Of a stretch of DNA of 29,467 bases, positions 16,227-22,789 are shown in pieces. A program made the translations under genes and the position numbers. The notes below the pieces were generated by a model. That model ran no database searches and had not been told where the DNA came from. It worked only from the letters and a program-made list of their open reading frames with translations. This DNA comes from Chloroflexota bacterium (GTDB lineage Bacteria > Chloroflexota > Dehalococcoidia > UBA1151 > TMED-70). How positions within the stretch are numbered: position 1 is the first letter of the stretch; each line of letters begins with the position of its first letter. The stretch spans positions 9,876-39,342 of the forward strand of contig PBHA01000012.1 of NCBI GenBank assembly GCA_002719425.1. Reading direction: 5' to 3'.

Positions 16227-16313
16227 AATATGAAATTCTTTCAAATTTCGCTATTTAATAGTTATCAATCTAGTAATATTAGTAAATACATTATATTTAT
16301 CTAATTTTTTAAC

Positions 16314-16940
16314 GTGTTAACAATAATATTTGCAATAGTTGCGTTTATAGCAGGATCCATCCCTTTTTCAGTAATATTAACTAAAGTTTTATCTGGAAAA
16401 GATGTAAGGGATATAGGAGATAATAATCCTGGAGCAGTAAATGCTTGGAAATCTGGAGGAGCATACTTAGGAATATTCGTGATGTTCCTTGAATTCTTAA
16501 AGGCAATTTTACCTATTTCTATTGCGATTAGATTTTATGATTTAAGTGGTTATAATCTTGTCTTTATTAGTCTTATGCCGATAATTGGTCATTCTTTTTC
16601 ACCTTTTTTAAAACTTAAAGGAGGAAAAGCATTAGCTGTTACAGCTGCTATGTGGTTGGCTTTATTTCAATTTGAGGCGGCTATAGTTATTTTTGGATTT
16701 TTAGCATTATTTTTTGCTATACAAAAGAACGATGCATGGACCGTAAATTTAGTTCATTTATGCTTTTTTATTTATGGGATAATAACCTCTATTTCAAACT
16801 CATATATTTCAAATAATGAATTCATTTTTCTTTGGATTCTTGCAAGTATTTTTATGATATATAATCACAGAAAAGAATTAAGAGAATTACCAGAGATAAG
16901 AAAAAATATAAAACATTTTACTGGGGTAAAATTTGAGTGA
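16314..16940 (+). CDS. plsY: PlsY-like glycerol-3-phosphate acyltransferase
   Basis: 208-residue polytopic membrane protein of the PlsY family, which transfers an acyl group from acyl-phosphate to glycerol-3-phosphate at the start of phospholipid synthesis. The three cytoplasmic active-site motifs are in order: GSIPFS at 14-19, DIGDNNPGAVNAW at 33-45 and GHSFSPFLKLKGGKA at 92-106. Motif 2 differs from the usual G-x-x-N-x-G-x-[TS]-N-x-x-R by ending in AVNAWKSGG, so a paralogue with altered specificity is possible. The start is GTG 16314 with no good ribosome site. The gene's last 8 bases overlap the glycosyltransferase start. Five or more hydrophobic segments are visible. Confidence 0.85.
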   Translation: MLTIIFAIVAFIAGSIPFSVILTKVLSGKDVRDIGDNNPGAVNAWKSGGAYLGIFVMFLEFLKAILPISIAIRFYDLSGYNLVFISLMPIIGHSFSPFLKLKGGKALAVTAAMWLALFQFEAAIVIFGFLALFFAIQKNDAWTVNLVHLCFFIYGIITSISNSYISNNEFIFLWILASIFMIYNHRKELRELPEIRKNIKHFTGVKFE

Positions 16941-18150
16941 GCTTTTTGATAATTTAGTTTTATTGATTCTAATTTTTTCTGGATATACAGTAATTGTTTC
17001 AGTAGTTAATTTATTTTCATTTCATAGGCCTAAACCGCTTACTCCTAATACTAATTCTCTAATTTCAATAATAATCCCTTGTAGAAATGAGGAAGAAAAT
17101 ATAGAAATTTCAGTTGAATCAATAATAAATCAAGATTATAAGAATTTTGAACTTTTACTAATCGATGATAATTCAACAGACAATACATTGAAAATAATTG
17201 ATAGATTAGCTAAAAAATATACTCAAATAAGATCGTTTAAAGGTAAAGATTTACCTGAAAACTGGGCAGGTAAAAATTGGGCCTGCCATCAAATGTTCAA
17301 AAAATCTAAGGGAAAATTTTTATTATTTATTGATGCAGACACTAAATTAAGAAATTATGCAATTTCTTCAGGACTAAGACATATTGAAGATAATAATTTG
17401 GAGTTTATAACTTTAGTTCCTAAAAGAAAAATACTAAATTTTACTGATTATCTTATTTGGATAATGGTTTCTTGGTTTATACTTTCATGGATTCCTATAT
17501 ATTTAGCTAAAAAATTACCATTTGGAATTTTTGCTGCTGGTTTTGGACAATTTCTTCTCTTTAATCGTGAAGCTTATGAAAAGTCTGGAGGTCATAAAAA
17601 AATATCAAGTATGGTTTTAGATGATTTTGAACTTGCAAGATCTGTGAAGTCTAATGGATTTAATTCAGATATATTAGATGGAACGCATTTGATTGAAACT
17701 AAGGGTTATGAATCTGCTATAGAGGCGGTTGATGGGCATGCTAAATCTATCTTTGCAACATTCAGATATAATATTCTAATTTTTCTATTAGCTTTTTTTG
17801 GACTTCTTTTATTATTTTATGTTCCTTGGCTAAATCTTGTTGCTTATTTTTTTGAAATTGAGTTGAGCGCTCAGCACATTATAATATCATTTCTTTCTAT
17901 TATTTTTATTTTTTCATCTACTCTTTTATCATCTAAATCTTTTTCATTGAGTATTTTTTCTTCATTCCTTTATCCATTTGCAATGCTAGTTTTACTATTT
18001 AGTGGATATAGATCTTTTCTTTCATCTTTTGATGGAGATATAAAATGGAAAGGAAGATCAACACCATCTATTGGAATTAGAAAGCTTTATAATCTAATAT
18101 TTTTTCCTTTTCTGTTCATAAATTGGTTCTACAAGAAAATAAGGTCTTAA
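16933..18150 (+). CDS. Membrane glycosyltransferase, family 2 (CrtQ/HpnB-like)
   Basis: 405 residues. An N-terminal membrane helix (about 6-28) precedes a GT-A domain: 'ISIIIPCRNEEENIEISVES' (44-63), 'LLIDDNSTDNT' (76-86), the DxD motif DAD at 134-136, and 'MVLDDFELARSVKSNG' with the catalytic ED/DD-type acidic pair. Several C-terminal membrane helices follow. The segment 'KDLPENWAGKNWACHQ' (105-120) is typical of the carotenoid/hopanoid-linked glycosyltransferases CrtQ and HpnB, so a polyisoprenoid or other membrane lipid is the likely acceptor. The start is TTG 16933, 6 bases after a GGGG ribosome site, overlapping the plsY-like stop by 8 bases. No carotenoid or hopanoid genes are in the window, so the product remains open. 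Confidence 0.85.
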   Translation: MSELFDNLVLLILIFSGYTVIVSVVNLFSFHRPKPLTPNTNSLISIIIPCRNEEENIEISVESIINQDYKNFELLLIDDNSTDNTLKIIDRLAKKYTQIRSFKGKDLPENWAGKNWACHQMFKKSKGKFLLFIDADTKLRNYAISSGLRHIEDNNLEFITLVPKRKILNFTDYLIWIMVSWFILSWIPIYLAKKLPFGIFAAGFGQFLLFNREAYEKSGGHKKISSMVLDDFELARSVKSNGFNSDILDGTHLIETKGYESAIEAVDGHAKSIFATFRYNILIFLLAFFGLLLLFYVPWLNLVAYFFEIELSAQHIIISFLSIIFIFSSTLLSSKSFSLSIFSSFLYPFAMLVLLFSGYRSFLSSFDGDIKWKGRSTPSIGIRKLYNLIFFPFLFINWFYKKIRS

Positions 18151-18223
18151 TTCAATCATTTAAAAATTGATAATTGTGATTAAAGTAATACACTTATAAA
18201 AAAATAATTCAGTAAGGTTTTCA

Positions 18224-19417
18224 ATGAGATACGAATTTACCAAAGAAGATGAGATTTTTAGAAATGAATTAAGGGAATGGATTAGAGATGAAATCCCAGT
18301 TAAATTCGATGAATGGCAGGGAGTTGACGAGACTGGAGATGATTTTGAGTATTCCTTAGAAATTAGAAAAAAATTAGCTGAAAAAGGTTGGCTCACTATG
18401 GCTTGGCCAAAGGAATATGGTGGGCAAGGCGCTTCTTACATGAAACAAGTTATATTCAATGAAGAAATGTCTTATCATAGAATGCCAGGAAGAGATGGAT
18501 TTGGTGCTAAAATGTTAGGTCCAACTTTGATGGTTCATGGAACTGAAGAACAGAAAAAAAGATTTTTACCTCCAATAGCAAACGGGGAAGTTCAGTGGTG
18601 CCAAGGATATTCAGAACCAGATTCAGGTTCTGACTTAGCATCTCTAAAACTAAAAGTTGAAGATAAGGGAGATCATTGGCTTGTAAATGGCACAAAAGTT
18701 TGGACATCAATGGCTCATAAAGCTACATGGATTTTTTTTCTTGGGAGAACCGATCCAACAGCTCCAAAGCATAAAGGTATAAGTTTTTTTGTTGCAAATA
18801 TCAAAGATTCAAATATTCAGGTAAAACCAATAATAAATATGGCTGGAGGACATCATTTCAATCAAGTTATTTTTGAAGATGTTAAGATTCCTAAAGATGC
18901 GCTAATAGGAGAGTTGAACAAAGGTTGGTATATCGCTGCCACATTATTAGATTTTGAGAGGTCTGGTGTTGAGTATCCAGCTGCAGCAAGAAGAAATTTT
19001 GAAGAAATAGTAGATTTTGTAAAGAAAAATAAAAATTCACAAGGAATCTCCCTTATAAATGACCCATATATAAATAAAGCCTTGGTTGATCTGGATTTAG
19101 AAATTGAAGCTGCACGACTTGTAGCCTATGAGGTTGCTTATTTGCAATCACAAGGAGAAGTTCCAAGTATTGAAGGTTCTGTAGCTAAAATTTTAGGGAC
19201 TCAATTAGCTCAAAAAGTTGCAAAAATTGCGACTGATTTTTCAGGGTTATATGGTCAACTTTCAGACTCTCATGCTCCATTTGATGGAAAATATCTCAAT
19301 CAACAACTAACCGTAACAGCATATACAATTTTTGCTGGAACAACAGAAATACAAAAAAATATTATTGCTACTAGAGGATTAGGTTTACCTAGAGAAGATA
19401 AATTGAAAGCGAAATAA
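18224..19417 (+). CDS. Acyl-CoA dehydrogenase (first of a pair)
   Basis: 397-residue FAD-dependent acyl-CoA dehydrogenase, introducing a 2,3 double bond into an acyl-CoA. Family landmarks are 'GWLTMAWPKEYGGQG' (about 55-69), the FAD-binding 'QGYSEPDSGSDLASLKLK' (about 127-144), 'WLVNGTKVWTSMAHKA', and the C-terminal 'TIFAGTTEIQKNIIATRGLG', the CoA/FAD-contacting helix. It is about 20 residues longer than its neighbour, with which it is almost contiguous (2-base gap). In actinobacteria such adjacent, unequal acyl-CoA dehydrogenase genes often encode alpha2-beta2 heterotetramers with one active site per dimer; the arrangement here suggests the same. The chain type of the substrate is unknown. 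TAAGG upstream of ATG 18224 is a weak ribosome site. Confidence 0.94.
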   Translation: MRYEFTKEDEIFRNELREWIRDEIPVKFDEWQGVDETGDDFEYSLEIRKKLAEKGWLTMAWPKEYGGQGASYMKQVIFNEEMSYHRMPGRDGFGAKMLGPTLMVHGTEEQKKRFLPPIANGEVQWCQGYSEPDSGSDLASLKLKVEDKGDHWLVNGTKVWTSMAHKATWIFFLGRTDPTAPKHKGISFFVANIKDSNIQVKPIINMAGGHHFNQVIFEDVKIPKDALIGELNKGWYIAATLLDFERSGVEYPAAARRNFEEIVDFVKKNKNSQGISLINDPYINKALVDLDLEIEAARLVAYEVAYLQSQGEVPSIEGSVAKILGTQLAQKVAKIATDFSGLYGQLSDSHAPFDGKYLNQQLTVTAYTIFAGTTEIQKNIIATRGLGLPREDKLKAK

Positions 19418-19419
19418 CT

Positions 19420-20547
19420 ATGGATTTAGGATTAACAGAAATACAAAAAATGTTACAAGAATCATCAAGAAATTTTCTAGAAGAAAATTGTACTATGGAT
19501 TTCATAAGAGCAATGGAGTCCGATGACATTGGTATTACTGATGAGATATGGAAAAATATGTCTGAGATGGGTTGGTTAGGTCTTATGATACCTGAAGAGT
19601 ATGGTGGTTCAGGTTTTGATTTTGATGATATGTCAATTCTACTTGAAGAAATGGGAAGAGTAGGTTTATCAGGCCCATTTTTTAGTACTTCAGTAATAGG
19701 TGTACAAACACTACTTTTATCAGGCTCTGAAGAACAAAAAAAAGATCTTCTTTCAAAAATATCATCAGGAAGTTTAAGAATTTCCTTAGCCTTTAACGAA
19801 AAAACAGGTAACTTTGATGAGAGTGAAGTAACAACTACTATTGCTAATAAAAATGATAGCAACTGGATTATCAATGGAGAAAAATTATTTGTAAATGATG
19901 CGGTTGGGGCTGATTATTTTATTGTAGCTTCTAAATCAGATGAAAGTGAGGGTATTTCATTATATTTAATTCCTTCCGATTCTGAGGGGATAGAGATTGA
20001 AAAAATGGAAAGTATAGGTGGAGAAAAACTTTATAAAGTAAGTTTTAATGAGATAAAAGTAGATAATTCTCAAATTCTAGGAAAAGAAGGAAATGGATGG
20101 TCTACTTTATCAAAAGTAATAAACTTTGGAGCTTCAGGGAAATCTTCTGAAATGTCTGGAGCAGCATCAAAAATTATGGATATGACACTTGATTATATAA
20201 AAGACAGAAAGCAATTTGACAGACCTATCGGATCTTTTCAGGCTGTTCAACATCATGCAGCTGATATGGCAATTTTAACAAAAGTTTCAACTCAATTTGC
20301 ACGTAAAGCAGCTTGGAAACTTTCTAAAACTGAAGAATCTCAAATTGACGTTAATAGATCAAAGGCCTATGTATCCAAAGCTTTTCATGACATATGTCAG
20401 ATCTCCCATCAATTACATGGAGCAATAGGGTATACATGGGATTATGATTTGCAAGTATTTACACGAAAAATGCAACATCAAAAATTATCCTTTGGTGATG
20501 CAGATTTTCATCATAAAGAAATCAGTAAACAATTAGGATTGAACTGA
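19420..20547 (+). CDS. Acyl-CoA dehydrogenase (second of a pair)
   Basis: 375-residue member of the same superfamily. 'MGWLGLMIPEEYGGSGFDF' and 'MSILLEEMGRVGLSGPFF' belong to the N-terminal helical domain; 'WIINGEKLFVNDAVGADYF' is the middle beta domain; 'DYIKDRKQFDRPIGSFQAVQ' and 'LHGAIGYTWDYDLQVFTRKM' are the C-terminal helical domain. The TWDYD segment carries an acidic residue near the position of the catalytic base in related enzymes. The usual 'SEP..GSD' FAD loop seen in the neighbour is poorly conserved here ('ISLAFNEKTGNFDESEV'), which supports a division of labour between two different subunits. It begins 2 bases after the first dehydrogenase's stop. Confidence 0.92.
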   Translation: MDLGLTEIQKMLQESSRNFLEENCTMDFIRAMESDDIGITDEIWKNMSEMGWLGLMIPEEYGGSGFDFDDMSILLEEMGRVGLSGPFFSTSVIGVQTLLLSGSEEQKKDLLSKISSGSLRISLAFNEKTGNFDESEVTTTIANKNDSNWIINGEKLFVNDAVGADYFIVASKSDESEGISLYLIPSDSEGIEIEKMESIGGEKLYKVSFNEIKVDNSQILGKEGNGWSTLSKVINFGASGKSSEMSGAASKIMDMTLDYIKDRKQFDRPIGSFQAVQHHAADMAILTKVSTQFARKAAWKLSKTEESQIDVNRSKAYVSKAFHDICQISHQLHGAIGYTWDYDLQVFTRKMQHQKLSFGDADFHHKEISKQLGLN

Positions 20548-20550
20548 TTA

Positions 20551-21123
20551 TTGATATTCTCTAAGAATGAAATATTAATTTGGTTAAAAAATTGGATACG
20601 TTATCCTTTGGTACTAGGTGCCGTATTACCAACTCAACGATTTGCATCTAAGATTATGGCATCAGAAATTTCAAATAATATTTCTACAGTAGTAGAACTT
20701 GGAGCTGGCACAGGTCAGATAACAAAGTCCATATTAGATAAAGAGTTAGATCAAGAAAAATTATTTTTAGTTGAAATAAATAAAGAATTTTCTGAGATAC
20801 TAAGAAAAAAATATCCGAATGCTAATATTTTTACTGAAGATGCAATCTCTTTTTTAGATAAATTTGAGATTAGATTTAAAAGAAAAATTGATATTATTGT
20901 TTCAGGAATTCCACTAGTATCATTAGATAAAAATACTAGAGAAAAAATATGCGAGTTATCCGTAAAAAACCTTTCTGAAAAAGGTATGTTTTTTCAAATA
21001 ACTTATTTTATAAGATGTTCTTTTCCTAACAATATAATAAAAAAGTTTGGACTTTCAAAAAAACTTCAAGGTTTTACTCCACTAAATATACCACCAGCAT
21101 TTATATGGAAAATCTATAAATAA
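20551..21123 (+). CDS. Phospholipid N-methyltransferase-like SAM-dependent methyltransferase
   Basis: 190-residue class I methyltransferase. The N-terminal 'RYPLVLGAVLPTQRFASKIM' (about 17-36) and the SAM-binding VVELGAGTGQITKSIL (47-62) match the bacterial phospholipid N-methyltransferase group (PmtA-like, COG3963 type), as do 'LFLVEINKEFSEILRKKYP', the 'EDA' acidic loop, 'IIVSGIPLVSL' (motif IV) and 'MFFQITYF'. The usual role of that group is successive methylation of phosphatidylethanolamine headgroups at the membrane face. The start is TTG 20551, 3 bases after the dehydrogenase stop, with AGGATTG upstream. It is convergent with the cupin gene, one base apart. rRNA dimethyltransferases share the SAM fold but not the N-terminal motif, so I prefer the lipid assignment. 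Confidence 0.72.
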   Translation: MIFSKNEILIWLKNWIRYPLVLGAVLPTQRFASKIMASEISNNISTVVELGAGTGQITKSILDKELDQEKLFLVEINKEFSEILRKKYPNANIFTEDAISFLDKFEIRFKRKIDIIVSGIPLVSLDKNTREKICELSVKNLSEKGMFFQITYFIRCSFPNNIIKKFGLSKKLQGFTPLNIPPAFIWKIYK

Positions 21124-21124
21124 T

Positions 21125-21481
21125 TTATCCTAGATGATCTTCGCTCGCAATAGGATTAAATGTTACTCTACTTAGTATAGAAGTTCCGGTATTTTCAAAG
21201 TAATGATCTGCATCGGGAGGAATAAGAACAAAATCTCCTTCTTTTATTGGGTATTTTTCTCCATCAACAAAAACTATACCTTCACCTCTTGTAATGTATG
21301 CTTGATGTTCCCAAGGATGAGTATGATGCGCACTGGTCTCGCCAGGTTTATGGTCATGATAAAGAGAAACTACTGTTGGAACTCCATCTTTTGATCCTAA
21401 GATAGGATGTTCTTTGTGATCGTTTTTATTTTTTATTACAGGTTTGATTTTATGCCTCTGTTGAATCTGAGGATTCAACAT
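21125..21481 (-). CDS. Small single-domain cupin
   Basis: 118-residue single beta-barrel cupin (Cupin_2 type). Motif 1 is 'GETSAHHTHPWEHQAYITRG' (47-66) with metal ligands H53 and H55 and H59 in place of the more common glutamate. Motif 2 is 'GDFVLIPPDADHYFEN' (82-97) with H93. This gives a likely complete metal site, either catalytic or sugar/metabolite sensing. It is last in the four-gene minus-strand operon: its start overlaps the end of the preceding gene by 32 bases, and the start codon lies in a 9-bp hairpin (21459-21480), so its translation probably depends on ribosomes arriving from upstream. It is convergent with the methyltransferase gene, one base apart. The ligand is unknown. Confidence 0.83.
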   Translation of the reverse strand: MLNPQIQQRHKIKPVIKNKNDHKEHPILGSKDGVPTVVSLYHDHKPGETSAHHTHPWEHQAYITRGEGIVFVDGEKYPIKEGDFVLIPPDADHYFENTGTSILSRVTFNPIASEDHLG

Positions 21482-22076
21482 TATTCTCTTCAGAAGGTGT
21501 TTTGAGTTTGAAAAAGGAATTAACTAGAATAAACCCTAAGGATACAGCTAAAATAACTGATCCTACAATTGTTCCCCACATAAAGGTTGGACCATGAGCA
21601 AATAGTATAGAGCCTGCTTCTGAGTGATTATGAAGGCCATATTTAGTAATATCTTTTGTAACATTTTCAGCATTTGTTAATGTCATTACAGCACTTTCAG
21701 ATGCGGACCTAGGAAACATTGCAAAAAGTAAACCAAGAACAAATATTGCCATACCTACCGCTGAGGTGATTCCTACTATTCCGTAAGATTTCCATTTTCG
21801 GATTGTTCCTGAGTATGTAGATTCAATACTTGTTGAAATTTCTTTAGCTCTTGTGTTAACTATGGTTTCGATTTGTTCAACTGATAGATCATTTTTTTCC
21901 TTCATTAGAGACATCTGTTCTGCATGTATGTTTCTAATAGATTCTATTTCAGTTTTTAAAGAGTCTATTTCACTTTGTTTTCTAGCAGTAATTGTAGCTT
22001 GAATTCTCCATGCAACAGTACCTAAAGCTCCAACAACTGGTATTGAAACTACACTAGTTAATAATCCTATATCCAT
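21450..22076 (-). CDS. Membrane protein with coiled coil, unknown function
   Basis: 208 residues, not recognised. An N-terminal membrane helix (about 5-23) is followed by a cytoplasmic-looking coiled coil (about 30-85, 'KQSEIDSLKTEIESIRNIHA'). Then come a second helix (98-120), a loop of about 45 residues with histidines ('YGLHNHSEAGSILFAHGP'), a third helix (165-188) and an acidic tail. It lies between the PH-domain protein and the cupin in one operon. AGGAGG on the minus strand (22084-22089) overlaps the stop of the preceding gene and gives a strong ribosome site, so it should be well translated. The coiled coil suggests oligomerisation or a scaffold role with the large exported protein; that is inference. 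Confidence 0.75.
   Translation of the reverse strand: MDIGLLTSVVSIPVVGALGTVAWRIQATITARKQSEIDSLKTEIESIRNIHAEQMSLMKEKNDLSVEQIETIVNTRAKEISTSIESTYSGTIRKWKSYGIVGITSAVGMAIFVLGLLFAMFPRSASESAVMTLTNAENVTKDITKYGLHNHSEAGSILFAHGPTFMWGTIVGSVILAVSLGFILVNSFFKLKTPSEENNVESSDSTEA
21459..21480 (-). promoter_or_regulatory. Hairpin over the cupin start codon
   Basis: TGTTGAATC (21459-21467) and GATTCAACA (21472-21480) form a perfect 9-bp stem with a 4-base loop. On the minus-strand transcript two bases of the cupin start codon are inside the stem, and the whole hairpin lies in the coding end of the preceding gene, so translation of that gene would open it. Confidence 0.6.
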
Positions 22077-22083
22077 AATTTAA

Positions 22084-22089
22084 CCTCCT
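22084..22089 (-). promoter_or_regulatory. Strong ribosome binding site overlapping a stop codon
   Basis: On the minus strand the sequence TAGGAGG contains the stop (TAG) of the PH-domain gene and a perfect AGGAGG, 7 bases before ATG 22076. It supports co-translation of the two membrane proteins. Confidence 0.75.
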
Positions 22090-22789
22090 AGTTATTCTGT
22101 GTTGAAGGAAGCATACTTCTTAATGCTTCCGCAACAGCTCCTGGGTTATCAATTTCTTCCATATTAATTGTCATTCTACTTCCTATTCCAGAAGAAACAA
22201 CAACTGTACCTCTTCCAGACAAAGCTTCAATTAAAGTCCTTTTTTCAGAAATTTGAACTATTCTTCCTACAGGAATTTCATTTGTGTGAAGATACAAAAA
22301 TTTATACATATAAATAGCTCTTCTATCAGTAACAATATATGTAATATGAAGATTTCTGAAATATCTCATTACTCCCTTAAAAAAGAACCATAAACCAAAC
22401 ATAAATGTTACGAAAGGGAAAATATAAGCCAGCTCTGTCCCTGCATATAGAACAGCCGTAACAATAAATAACGGAATACTAATCATTATTCTTGCATATG
22501 CTGGTTTCATGGTAGGGTGTCTTTCTATTTTCACATCCTCTCCATCTCCTAAATTAGGATATGGAAAAGATCCTACGGCTGTCATGTAGAAACCTAGTAT
22601 CAATAATACAAGTCCAGTTACTATTGCTGCGATACCAGACCAAGCTGGTACTGTCCCATCAGTTTGTGAATATACTAATAATATCCCTCCAAGAGCGATA
22701 ATCGGTATCGAAACTAGTAATGCTATTGTCATTCTTACTATTAATCTTACAAATAGCATAAATCCGTATGGTGTTCTTGATGTAGTCAT
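22088..22789 (-). CDS. Membrane protein with bacterial PH domain
   Basis: 233 residues. Four hydrophobic helices (about 18-40, 50-72, 98-115 and 119-140) precede a C-terminal bacterial pleckstrin-homology domain (about 150-225). 'YIVTDRRAIYMYKFLYLHTN' followed by 'EIPVGRIVQISEKRTLIEAL' and 'GRGTVVVSSG', then the closing helix 'DNPGAVAEALRSML', are the hallmark of the bPH2/YdbS-type family. The domain should face the cytoplasm and may bind protein or lipid. The start ATG overlaps the stop of the 1000-residue gene (TAATG at 22787-22791), with AGAGGT as ribosome site, so the two are tightly coupled. It probably acts with the large exported protein at the membrane. Confidence 0.8.
   Translation of the reverse strand: MTTSRTPYGFMLFVRLIVRMTIALLVSIPIIALGGILLVYSQTDGTVPAWSGIAAIVTGLVLLILGFYMTAVGSFPYPNLGDGEDVKIERHPTMKPAYARIMISIPLFIVTAVLYAGTELAYIFPFVTFMFGLWFFFKGVMRYFRNLHITYIVTDRRAIYMYKFLYLHTNEIPVGRIVQISEKRTLIEALSGRGTVVVSSGIGSRMTINMEEIDNPGAVAEALRSMLPSTQNN

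Noticed and set aside
16236..16253. GAAATT/AATTTC inverted repeat after pstS
   Set aside because: Six weak pairs and no T-run; not distinguishable from background.
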